64,000 bases of DNA from Capillimicrobium parvum (GTDB lineage: Bacteria; Actinomycetota; Thermoleophilia; Solirubrobacterales; Solirubrobacteraceae): assembly GCF_021172045.1 (NCBI RefSeq), contig NZ_CP087164.1, positions 3,348,001-3,412,000 of the forward strand. The letters run 5' to 3'. Under the pieces are notes generated by a model. It was not told the origin of the DNA. It saw only the letters and a list, made by a program, of their open reading frames with translations, and did no database searches. The position numbers and the translations under genes were made by a program. The first letter of the stretch is position 1. Every line of letters begins with the position of its first letter. Shown here in pieces: positions 43,336-51,049 of the stretch.

Positions 43336-44730
43336 CTACTCGCGCCGGTCCATCACCCGCTTGGCCTTGAACTCCGTCTTGGGCAGCGTCCCGTAGGGCT
43401 GCAGCCGGATGGTCGGCCGCAGCTCGAGCCGGGCGCGGAAGGCGCCTTCGAGCCGCAGCGTGAGCTCCTCGTGCCGGTCGTCGGCCACGTGCGGCAGCGG
43501 CTCGGCGACGAGGATGAGCTCGTCCAGCTCGGCACGGCGCTCGAGGACTATCTGGAACTCCTCGCCCAGCTCCGCGAAGCCGCGGACGACGTCCTCGACC
43601 GCGCTCGGGAACAGCGTGACCCCGCGGACGTTGAGCATGTCGTCCGCGCGGCCGGTGAAGCCGCCCTCGCAGACGACGTGCGTGCGCCCGCACGCGCAGC
43701 CGGCGTGGTCCAGGGCCGTGTAGTCGCCGACGAGGAAGCGCACCTGCGGCGACGCTTCGCTGATCAGGTTCGTCACGACCGCGACGCCCGGGGACCCCGG
43801 CGCCACCGGCTTCAGGGTCTTGGGGTCGAGCGTCTCCAGGACGTGCGTGTCCTCGAGGAAGTGCACCGAGCCGGCCGTGCACGTGTAGCCGCCGCACGAC
43901 GGTGCCGCCTCGGTGCATCCGTAGAACTGGTGGACCTCGGCGTCCCACAGGTCGCGGATGCGCCGCGCCGAGCTCTCGGGCAGCGGCTCCCCCATCGCGA
44001 TGACGACGCGGACGGGACTCGCGGCCGGGTCGAGGCCCATGTCGCGCATCACCGACGCGAGGTGCAGCGCGTACGACGGCGTGCACCCGATCACGGTGGG
44101 TCCGTAGCGGTCGATCGACGCGGCGCGCGTGCGCGTGTCGAGGCCTCCGGCCGGCACGATCGGCACGCCGATGTGGATCAGGGCATGGTGCAGCCCCCAC
44201 ATCGCCACGTGCGGCCCGTATCCGAACAGCATCATGCCCACGTCGCGGCCGCCCCGGATGCCCATCGCGTGCACCGCGCGGGCATCGGCCCACGTCCACA
44301 TCTCGCGATCGAACTGCGTATAACGGAACGGCCGGGGCTGCGAGGTCGTGCCGGACGTGGCGAAGACCTGCCAGCCGTCCGTCAGCCAGCGCTCGTCGTC
44401 GATGGCCGTGTACGTCCCCCACGGCGCCGCGGCCGCGAGCGAGCGGCTCATGTCGTCCTTCGTGACGACCGGCAGATCGGCAAGCTGCTCGCGCCCGGTG
44501 ACGTCGCCCGGCTCGATGCCGCACGCCGCGCACAGCGAGGCGTACAGCGGCGAGTGCTCGTACAGGTACTGCACCGCCGGCACGAGCTTCTCGGACTGGA
44601 TGGCATGCAGCTCGTCGCGCGAGCACGCCTCGAGCTCGGGCGCCCAGAGCCGCTCGTCCGCGGGCTCGTCCGGATGCAGCTTCCACCGGCGCACCGCCGC
44701 CAGCCACGCGTCGCGAGACGCCGTCGACAT
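43336..44730 (-). CDS. Phenylacetate-CoA ligase family protein (PaaK-like)
   Basis: A 464-residue ANL-superfamily ligase. It has the AMP-binding loop FATSGTTSQPRPFRYT, the adenylate region IAMGEPLPESSARRI and FYGCTEAAPSCGGY, a Cys cluster GCACGRTHVVC and the hinge GRADDMLNVRG. GGAGGAG precedes the ATG at 44730 with 5 bases of spacing. It likely activates an aryl or related acid. The divergent regulator is a broken LysR gene, so its normal control is lost or replaced. Phenylacetate itself is not certain: no paaABC genes are in the window. Confidence 0.86.
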   Translation of the reverse strand: MSTASRDAWLAAVRRWKLHPDEPADERLWAPELEACSRDELHAIQSEKLVPAVQYLYEHSPLYASLCAACGIEPGDVTGREQLADLPVVTKDDMSRSLAAAAPWGTYTAIDDERWLTDGWQVFATSGTTSQPRPFRYTQFDREMWTWADARAVHAMGIRGGRDVGMMLFGYGPHVAMWGLHHALIHIGVPIVPAGGLDTRTRAASIDRYGPTVIGCTPSYALHLASVMRDMGLDPAASPVRVVIAMGEPLPESSARRIRDLWDAEVHQFYGCTEAAPSCGGYTCTAGSVHFLEDTHVLETLDPKTLKPVAPGSPGVAVVTNLISEASPQVRFLVGDYTALDHAGCACGRTHVVCEGGFTGRADDMLNVRGVTLFPSAVEDVVRGFAELGEEFQIVLERRAELDELILVAEPLPHVADDRHEELTLRLEGAFRARLELRPTIRLQPYGTLPKTEFKAKRVMDRRE

Positions 44731-45035
44731 CGCTCTCCTCCCGCTTCGATCGTGCCGCCGAAGGCGTGGCGCCCCCCGCTGTGCCGGAGCGTCGCGCACG
44801 CACCTTCGCCTGTAAAGCGCATGTTGCCGGCGAAGAGCATTCGATTCTCGCGTGAAGACGCTGCTCGACCTCCGCCACGTCGAGTGCTTCGTCGCCGCCG
44901 CGGACACCGGCACGATGACCGCCGCCGCGGGCCGGCTACGAGCTCGTGCGCTCGCTCGTCGGCCGCGGCCTCGGCCTCGGCTACGCCATGCTCATGAGCC
45001 GGCCCGTCGGCGACATGAGCTACGAGGGCCGCCCG

Positions 45036-45065
45036 CTCGTGGCCCGGGCGCTCGTGGCCCGGGCG
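45036..45065 (+). repeat. 15-bp tandem duplication in LysR remnant
   Basis: CTCGTGGCCCGGGCG occurs twice back to back with no mismatch. Confidence 0.9.
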
Positions 45066-45150
45066 CTCGCCGGCCGGCCCCGCCCGATCGACGTGGGGCT
45101 CGCGCGGTCGGCCGGGGTGCGCCCGACACAGCGGGCGCGCGCGTTCGGGG

Positions 45151-45180
45151 CGCACTGCTTCGCGGCGCACTGCTTCGCGG
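45151..45180 (+). repeat. Second 15-bp tandem duplication in LysR remnant
   Basis: CGCACTGCTTCGCGG occurs twice back to back with no mismatch. Confidence 0.9.
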
Positions 45181-45212
45181 CGCTGGGTCCGCGCGCACTG
45201 AGCGCCGACGGG

Positions 45213-46751
45213 CTACGCCGGCGAGCGCTCGGTCTTCTGCCGGTACAGGTCCGCGTCCGCATCGCGCAGCGCGGCGTCGCGGTCGACGGTGTGCGTATCG
45301 ATCAGGGCCACGCCGATCGACGCGGAGATCGGCGTCCTGACGCTGTCGACCCGGCGCGCCGCCCCCTCGATGGCCCGCACCAGATCGAGCTTGACGCGGG
45401 CCGCCACCTCGGCTCCTGCGTGCATGAGCATGACGGCGAACTCGTCGCCGCCCAGCCGCGCCGCCTCGTCGCTCGAGCGCAGGCGCGAGCGGATCGCGTC
45501 GGCCGCCGCCTGCAGGACGCGGTCGCCCGCGAGGTGCCCGAAGCGGTCGTTGACCTGCTTGAAGCCGTCGAGGTCGACGAGCAGGAGCACCGCGACCTCT
45601 CCGTAGCGCTGCGCCCGCCCGACCTGGCCCTCGAGGACGCGCTCGAACCGGCGGCGGTTGGCGAGGTTCGTGAGCGGGTCGTGGTCGGCGAGGTGCTGCA
45701 GGCGCTGCTGGAGCGCCATCTGCTCGGTGACGTCGCGGCTGGCGACCTGGATCTCGCGCAGGAGCCCCTCGTCCGTGCGCACCGCGACCGCGGTCGACTG
45801 CATCCACCGATACGTCCCGTCGCTCGCCCGCAAGCGGCAGCTGACCGTCGGCAGCACCTCGTCCTCGAACACGTCGCTGTGCGCGCGCCGCACGGCGTCC
45901 GCGTCGTCGGGATGGATGAACTCGTACGCCGAGCGCCCGACCAGGTCCGACGGCTGCCACCCGAGCAGCCGGTGGACCGACGGCGACGCGTAGCGGTAGA
46001 TCGCGTCGGGCGACAAGCGCGAGACGAAGTCCGCCGTGTTCTCTGCGAGCTCGCGCAGGTCGGCCTCGCGGGCGCGCAGCATCTCCTCCGCGAGCCGGCG
46101 CTGCGTGACGTCGCGCCCCACGCAGACGACCTCCACGAGCTCGCCCGCCGCCGGCACGAGCGTCGCGCGCAGCGACCCCTCGACCCAGCGGTACTCGCCA
46201 TCGCGGGCGCGCAGGCGCACGGTCACCTCGTGCTCGCCTCCCGACCGCAGCGCGGCCGGCAGGCCGACGATCCGCGCGGCGTCCTGCGGATGCACGAAGC
46301 GGTCGATGCGCTCCCCCACCAGGTCGGCGGCCGTCCAGCCGAGCACCCGCTCGATCGAGGACGAGACCCACGTGCACACGCCGTCCGGGCGCAGCACCGC
46401 GACGATCTCCGTGAGGCTCGCCGCGAGCTGGCGCCGGCGCCGCTCGCGCTCCTGTGCCGCCGAGGCGTCGCGGACCACCAGCACGCACCCCGCGCCGCCC
46501 GGCAGCGGCAGCACCTCGCCGGCATAGCGCTGCCCGGCCGCACCCGTCCACGCCACCGTGCGCCGCACCCCGTCGCCCACGACGGCCTCGAGCTGCTCGC
46601 GGATGTCCCGCGGGAACGGAGGCTCGAGGTCGGGGCCGGTCGCCTCGGCGATCGAAAGGCGGTGGTCGAGGACGACCACCGCCACGTCGCCGTCGGCGGG
46701 ATGCGGGCCGGTGGGGGGATCGCCAGATACCACGCAGCGCTCGGTTGCCAC
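45213..46751 (-). CDS. Diguanylate cyclase with PAS domains
   Basis: A 512-residue signalling protein from GTG 46751. At least two PAS domains (about 110-225 and 235-350; VLGWTAADLVGERIDRFVHP and LLGWQPSDLVGRSAYEFIHP) are followed by a GGDEF domain (about 355-512). The active site is intact: LGGDEFAVML at 433-442, with inhibitory-site RSSD five residues before it, and DHDPLTNLANRRRF at the domain start. A partial, more degenerate PAS-like region covers the first 100 residues. It should make c-di-GMP from GTP with product inhibition. It lies 75 bases downstream of the acyltransferase gene on the same strand. No EAL domain is present. Confidence 0.92.
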   Translation of the reverse strand: MATERCVVSGDPPTGPHPADGDVAVVVLDHRLSIAEATGPDLEPPFPRDIREQLEAVVGDGVRRTVAWTGAAGQRYAGEVLPLPGGAGCVLVVRDASAAQERERRRRQLAASLTEIVAVLRPDGVCTWVSSSIERVLGWTAADLVGERIDRFVHPQDAARIVGLPAALRSGGEHEVTVRLRARDGEYRWVEGSLRATLVPAAGELVEVVCVGRDVTQRRLAEEMLRAREADLRELAENTADFVSRLSPDAIYRYASPSVHRLLGWQPSDLVGRSAYEFIHPDDADAVRRAHSDVFEDEVLPTVSCRLRASDGTYRWMQSTAVAVRTDEGLLREIQVASRDVTEQMALQQRLQHLADHDPLTNLANRRRFERVLEGQVGRAQRYGEVAVLLLVDLDGFKQVNDRFGHLAGDRVLQAAADAIRSRLRSSDEAARLGGDEFAVMLMHAGAEVAARVKLDLVRAIEGAARRVDSVRTPISASIGVALIDTHTVDRDAALRDADADLYRQKTERSPA

Positions 46752-46826
46752 ACGACGTTACGCCGCCGTGCGGACGACGTCAGGTTACCTGGGACAGGGG
46801 CTGTTCAATCCAGCCCGCGCCGGCGT

Positions 46827-48608
46827 CTACTCCGCGCGCAGGGCCTTGGTCACGACCCGTGCGTAGACCACCTGGCCCGCCGGGTCCGGGTGCGCCTGGT
46901 CGTAGAGCAGCGCGGCGTCCCCGCTCGCCCCATACCAGTTCGCGACCCGGGCCTGCGGCCAGTGCTTGACCGCCTCGTCGAGCGTCGCGTTGACCTGCGC
47001 CTGCCAGCTGCGCGGGACGCGCACGTTGACGAGCACCACGCGCTTGACGCCCTTCAGCGCCGCCTTCAGGCGCTCGACGTCGGCGCTCCAGATCGGTCCG
47101 TTCTCGCCCATCTGCACGACGACGGTCTCGGGCAGCGTGCCCTCGCGCCGGTAGGCCTCGAGCCGGCCGAGGATGTCGGTGGCCTGGCGGCCCACCGCGG
47201 CGTCGATCCGCGCCTTCGGGCCGAAGCGCTCCTGCAGCGCCGGCTGCGCCGCGAGCATGACCGACGCGCCCACCGCCAGCAGGCCGCGCGGCAGCGCCCG
47301 CTTGCGCTTGGCGTGCTCGACCGGCGTCGTCGCGGTGCCCGGGCCGGCGGCCGGGCCCTCGGTCGCCGCCTTCGTCGCGAGCGGCCGGGAGGCCTCGCTG
47401 GACGCGACGTGCCCCACGGGCCGCCCGAACGCGAAGCCGACGAGGAAGATGACCGCCGCCGCCGTGCCGACCACGACCGCCAGGCGCTGGCGCGGGCGCC
47501 AGCGGCTCAGGACCGCGCCGATCCGCCGGCGCATGTCGCCCCGCCGGACCGGCATCTCGAGGTACGTGTACGACAGCGCCGCCAACCCGATCGTCAACGC
47601 GATCTGCCCCACGATGATCAGCGTGCGGTTGACGTGCAGGTCGACGCCGGGCCGGCTCAGCGCCATGACCGGCCAGTGCCAGAGGTAGATGCCGTAGCTG
47701 CGCTGCCCGATCCAGCGCATCGGCGCCACCCCGAACACGCGCCCGATGTGGGCCGCCGGGTGCACGAGTGCGGCGATCAGCAGGACGGTCGCGAGCTCCG
47801 CGACGAGGAAGCCGCCGCGGAACAGCCACTGGTCGTAGTCGTGCCACGTCACCATCGCCAGGATGAGGACGCCCACGCCGATCGCGCCCAGCACGTCCAG
47901 GACGACCGCCGCCCCCCGGCCGGGCGCGCCCGTGAAGCGCTGCGGCGGCCAGGCGAACGCGAGCAGCGCGCCCGCCAGCAGCGGCGCCGCCCGGGTGTCG
48001 GTCCCGTAGTAGACCCGCGACGCGTCGCCGTGGGGGTCGTAGATGGCGGCCATCAGCACCGCCGAGAGGACAAGGCCCGCGGCGGTGATCGCGACGATCT
48101 TCCCGCGGCTCAGCCGCGTCAGCATGAACGTCAGGATCAGCGGCCAGATCAGGTAGAACTGCTCCTCCACGGCCAGCGACCACAGGTGCTGGAACAGCGA
48201 CGGCCGACCGAACGTCGCGAAGTACGACCGGTCCGCGAAGACCTGGTGCCAGTTGTTGACGTAGAAGAGCGACGACAGCGCGTCGGCGCGCGCGTCGGCG
48301 AGCTGACTGGGCAGGAACAGCGCGACGATGATCAGGCAGACGACGATGACGAGGACCGCCGCCGGCAGGAGACGCCGGGCGCGGCCGAGCCAGAAGCGCT
48401 TGCGGTCGATGCGGCCGGCGCGGGCGTACTCGGTGAGCAGCAGCGACGTGATCAGGTAGCCGCTGAGCACGAAGAACAGGTCGACGCCCAGGAACCCGCC
48501 CGGCATCCACGACACGCCGGCGTGATAGAGCAGCACGCCGCCGACCGCGAAAGCGCGCAGGCCATCGAGACCGGGCATGTATGGCAGGCGGGGGCCTGAG
48601 CTGCTCAT
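46827..48608 (-). CDS. Acyltransferase-3 (OafA-like) fused to SGNH domain
   Basis: A 593-residue envelope acyltransferase. Residues about 8-370 form the ten-span acyltransferase-3 domain, with YMPGLDGLRAFAVGGVLLYH, GFLGVDLFFVLSGYLI and HLWSLAVEEQFYLIWP. A further span (about 385-405) leads to an external linker and a C-terminal SGNH domain (about 445-593). In that domain block I reads VGASVMLAA, with Ala in place of the usual Asp before the nucleophilic Ser; the Asn block is MGENGPI and the Asp-His pair is in YDQAHPD. Such fusions O-acetylate peptidoglycan or surface polysaccharide. It lies between two GGDEF-type genes. Confidence 0.88.
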   Translation of the reverse strand: MSSSGPRLPYMPGLDGLRAFAVGGVLLYHAGVSWMPGGFLGVDLFFVLSGYLITSLLLTEYARAGRIDRKRFWLGRARRLLPAAVLVIVVCLIIVALFLPSQLADARADALSSLFYVNNWHQVFADRSYFATFGRPSLFQHLWSLAVEEQFYLIWPLILTFMLTRLSRGKIVAITAAGLVLSAVLMAAIYDPHGDASRVYYGTDTRAAPLLAGALLAFAWPPQRFTGAPGRGAAVVLDVLGAIGVGVLILAMVTWHDYDQWLFRGGFLVAELATVLLIAALVHPAAHIGRVFGVAPMRWIGQRSYGIYLWHWPVMALSRPGVDLHVNRTLIIVGQIALTIGLAALSYTYLEMPVRRGDMRRRIGAVLSRWRPRQRLAVVVGTAAAVIFLVGFAFGRPVGHVASSEASRPLATKAATEGPAAGPGTATTPVEHAKRKRALPRGLLAVGASVMLAAQPALQERFGPKARIDAAVGRQATDILGRLEAYRREGTLPETVVVQMGENGPIWSADVERLKAALKGVKRVVLVNVRVPRSWQAQVNATLDEAVKHWPQARVANWYGASGDAALLYDQAHPDPAGQVVYARVVTKALRAE

Positions 48609-48713
48609 CGAACTCCGTTTCGACCTTTCGATGGTCGCCTGAAGTCTCCCGCCGGTGCACGACGGCGCCCGCCGGGACCCCGCCGACGGTAGCGACGCGG
48701 CAGGTCGCGGCCT

Positions 48714-49574
48714 TCAGGCCGCGACGATCCGCGGCACCCGGGCCGCGGAGGACAGCGAGGCGCGGGCCTCCGCCTCGAGCGCCCGCGCGTCCGCCTCGCC
48801 CGCGTCGCCCGCGTCGCCCGCCTGGGCGGAGCCGATCGTCACCGCGACGGGGACACCGGAGCGCTGGGCGCGGATGCGCTCGCGCAGCCGCGCGCCGAAC
48901 GTCCGCACGCCCTCACCGTCGGTCTCCGGCGCGAGGACGGCGAACTCGGCCGCAGCGATACGGAACGCCTCGTCGCTGGACCGGATGGACAGCAGAGTGT
49001 GCGTCACGCGCAGCAGCGCGTCGTCGCCGCCGTGCTCGCCATGGCGCTCGCACGTCTCCGCCAGTCCGTCCACGGCCACGATCACGAGCGACAGGGGCCG
49101 CCCGTAGCGCGCCGCGCGGTCGACCTCATGGCGCAGCCGGTATTCGAAGGAGAGGCGGTTGGGCAGTGCCGTGAGCGGGTCGGTACCAGCGGCCTGCAGC
49201 CCGCGCTCGAAGGCACGCGCGCGGGCGAGCTCGGCGCCGGCCACGCCGGCCAGCAGCACGAGCGTCTCGTACTCGGTCGCGTCGAAGGCGCCCGGCCAGT
49301 GCGCCACCGCCTCGAGCGTGCCCGCGGCCCGCCGCCCGTCCACCACGCCGACGGACACGCGGGAGCGCACGTCGCCCGGCGCGAGGAAGCCCGCGGCCGC
49401 GTCGACCGCCGGTGCGTGGAGGCGCAGGATCGCGGCCTCCGCGCCGGTCAGGACTCGCGCCCGGCGGCAGACGAGCTCGCAGGCCGCCGCCAGATCGAGC
49501 CCGGACGCGGCGATCTCCGTGTGCGCGCCGATGATCGACAGCAGCGCCGGCGGATCGGGCAGGCATGAGGCCAT
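48714..49574 (-). CDS. GAF protein with degenerate GGDEF domain
   Basis: A 286-residue soluble protein. Residues about 10-125 are a GAF domain, and 128-286 a GGDEF fold (GTDPLTALPNRLSFEYRLRH). The signature is AAAEF (207-211) instead of GGDEF, so cyclase activity should be lost, yet the inhibitory-site RSSD (199-202) is kept at the normal distance. It may therefore bind c-di-GMP as a receptor. Starts at ATG 49574. It is 105 bases upstream of the acyltransferase gene on the same strand, so co-expression is possible. Confidence 0.82.
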   Translation of the reverse strand: MASCLPDPPALLSIIGAHTEIAASGLDLAAACELVCRRARVLTGAEAAILRLHAPAVDAAAGFLAPGDVRSRVSVGVVDGRRAAGTLEAVAHWPGAFDATEYETLVLLAGVAGAELARARAFERGLQAAGTDPLTALPNRLSFEYRLRHEVDRAARYGRPLSLVIVAVDGLAETCERHGEHGGDDALLRVTHTLLSIRSSDEAFRIAAAEFAVLAPETDGEGVRTFGARLRERIRAQRSGVPVAVTIGSAQAGDAGDAGEADARALEAEARASLSSAARVPRIVAA

Positions 49575-49666
49575 GCGCCGCCATCGGCGCAGGCGGGCGG
49601 CGGCTTCAGCGAGCCGCCCGCCGCCTCGAACGTCCGCCGACTCGGGGCCGGACTCTCCCGCCCCGC

Positions 49667-49840
49667 TCAGTCGCGCCGGAGCGCGTCCTTGACCTTGTCG
49701 GCGGCGTCGCCGACCTTGTCCTTCACGGAGCCGGAGGCCTGATCGACCTTGCCCTCCCGCTGCAGGTCCTTGTCGTCCGTCAGGTCGCCGGCGGCTTCCT
49801 TGATGTTGCCCTTCGCCCGATCCATCGAACCGTCGCCCAT
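49667..49840 (-). CDS. CsbD-family stress protein
   Basis: A 57-residue hydrophilic protein. The CsbD pattern is clear: GSMDRAKGNIKEAAGDLTDD, and QREGKVDQASGSVKDKVGDA. GAGAGGAG lies 7 bases before the ATG at 49840. CsbD proteins are induced in general stress, often by sigma-B; the biochemical role is unknown. Confidence 0.9.
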   Translation of the reverse strand: MGDGSMDRAKGNIKEAAGDLTDDKDLQREGKVDQASGSVKDKVGDAADKVKDALRRD

Positions 49841-49883
49841 GGTGATGCTCCTCTCGGTGGGGTCCACAACCTTCCCCTTCGGC

Positions 49884-49910
49884 CTTCCCGCCGCCGGGAG
49901 GTCGCCAAAC
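49884..49910 (-). promoter_or_regulatory. Possible sigma-B-type promoter for csbD
   Basis: On the minus strand GTTT is followed after 17 bases by GGGAAG, about 45 bases before the csbD start. This resembles the GTTT / GGGTAT pattern of sigma-B-like factors but the spacing and -10 are imperfect. Confidence 0.25.
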
Positions 49911-49912
49911 CC

Positions 49913-50884
49913 TCAGTCCGGCGGCGCCACGCAGCGGTTGCGCTGGACCCCGAGCCCCGTGATCGAGCCCTCCATGACGTCGCCCGGCCGCAGCCACCGG
50001 CCGCCGTGGTGCGCGGCGTTGCCCGCCGGCGAGCCGGTGAGCAGCAGGTCGCCGGGCCGCAGCTCGATCAGGCTGGAGGCATGCTCGACGAGCCGGTCGA
50101 TGCCGAAGATCATGTCCGCGGTCGACTCGTCCTGCATGGTCTCGCCGTTGACCTTCAGCGTGATCCGCAGGTCGTACGGGTCGGCGACGAACTGGCGCGG
50201 CACGAGGTACGGGCCGGTCGGGAAGAACGTCGGGCGGACCTTCGTGGCCAGGAAGTCGGTCATCGGGAAGTTCGGCCGGTCCATGACGTCGCGGGTGCTG
50301 ATGTCGTTGGAGATCGTGTAGCCGGCGACGTGGTCCATCGCGTGCTCGCGCGACACCCGCCACGCCGGGCGTCCGATGACGACGGCCAGCTCGAGCTCCC
50401 AGTCGTGCTCGACGCCGGGGCCGTGGAGGATCACGTCGTCGCGCGCGCCCGACAGCGCGCCGGGCAGGCCGGCGAACACGAACGGCAGGCCGCGCTCGGC
50501 CAGCCCCTCGACGAAGCTCGTGCTCTCGGCGACCAGATCATCGTCGGAGAGCGCCGAGCCGTGCCGCCGCTCCGCCGCGAAGCGCATCTGGACGAGGTGA
50601 CGCCGGTAGTTCGCGCCCGCGCACAGAACCTGGCCGGCAGGCGAAACCGGGATCCGCACGTCGGCGTCCGCCATCGCCACGCCGCCGGACAGCGGCCCCG
50701 CCGCCAGCTCCGCGAGCCGTTCGAAGCTGCGCTCCCAGTTCTGCAGCAGCGACCACGTCGTGACGCCGTCGTCGCCGAGCAGGGAGCGCAGGTCGTGCGC
50801 GGTCTCCTCGACGACGAGGGCGGGAAACGGACGGGCCCCGCCGTCGGCGAGCGTCGCGAGCTGAAACGGCGGTCGGGCGGTGAT
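49913..50884 (-). CDS. Fumarylacetoacetate hydrolase family protein, apparent AUC start
   Basis: A 323-residue FAH-family enzyme (hydrolysis or decarboxylation of beta-diketo acids). The core has CAGANYRRHL, metal ligands in HDWELELAVVIG, GYTISNDISTRD and GDLLLTGSPAG. The first canonical start, GTG 50680, would cut off about 68 residues that are clearly homologous: FQLATLADGGARPFPALVVE and LQNWERSFERLAELA. Reading back, the frame reaches ATC at 50884, 5 bases after a perfect AGGAGG (50890-50895), with no ATG, GTG or TTG between. I therefore place the start at AUC; a mutation or sequencing error of ATG is the alternative. Confidence 0.75.
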   Translation of the reverse strand: MTARPPFQLATLADGGARPFPALVVEETAHDLRSLLGDDGVTTWSLLQNWERSFERLAELAAGPLSGGVAMADADVRIPVSPAGQVLCAGANYRRHLVQMRFAAERRHGSALSDDDLVAESTSFVEGLAERGLPFVFAGLPGALSGARDDVILHGPGVEHDWELELAVVIGRPAWRVSREHAMDHVAGYTISNDISTRDVMDRPNFPMTDFLATKVRPTFFPTGPYLVPRQFVADPYDLRITLKVNGETMQDESTADMIFGIDRLVEHASSLIELRPGDLLLTGSPAGNAAHHGGRWLRPGDVMEGSITGLGVQRNRCVAPPD

Positions 50885-50889
50885 GGCTG

Positions 50890-50895
50890 CCTCCT
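50890..50895 (-). promoter_or_regulatory. Shine-Dalgarno site that decides the AUC start
   Basis: Perfect AGGAGG on the minus strand, 5 bases ahead of ATC at 50884-50882. It is the best ribosome-binding site near this gene and fixes the start position. Confidence 0.7.
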
Positions 50896-51019
50896 GATCG
50901 GGTCGCGCAAACGGCGCGATCGTAGAGGGCGCGCGACCCGAACGCGAATCTCCGCTCGTATCTGGGCGCCCGCGCCGCCGGCCTCACCGATCCGGCCTCG
51001 AGACCTTCCCGCCCAGCCT

Positions 51020-51034
51020 CCCCGGATACCGGGG
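51020..51034. promoter_or_regulatory. Short palindrome upstream of PAS kinase
   Basis: CCCCGG-ATA-CCGGGG, a perfect 6-bp stem with a 3-base loop, ends 15 bases before the kinase GTG. It could be an operator or an RNA hairpin that restricts ribosome access. Confidence 0.3.
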
Positions 51035-51049
51035 CGTTACAGTCGCGAC

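Larger units (their letters stand above)
44852..45212 (+). pseudogene. LysR-family regulator remnant with internal deletion
   Basis: The GTG at 44852 opens a LysR helix-turn-helix (LRHVECFVAAADTGTMTAAA). At about 44936 the reading jumps in frame to YELVRSLVGRGLGLGYAMLM, which is typical of the far C-terminal effector domain. About 200 residues between them are missing. Two further 15-bp tandem duplications lie at 45036-45065 and 45151-45180, repeating LVARA and AHCFA. No stop closes the tail before it runs into the antisense GGDEF gene. It is divergent from the PaaK-like gene, the usual LysR-target layout. Confidence 0.75.

Noticed and set aside
44946-48599. 1,217-codon + strand open frame
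   Set aside because: Antisense to the PAS-GGDEF and acyltransferase genes; apart from the LysR remnant at its start it is low-complexity Arg/Asp/Ala sequence.
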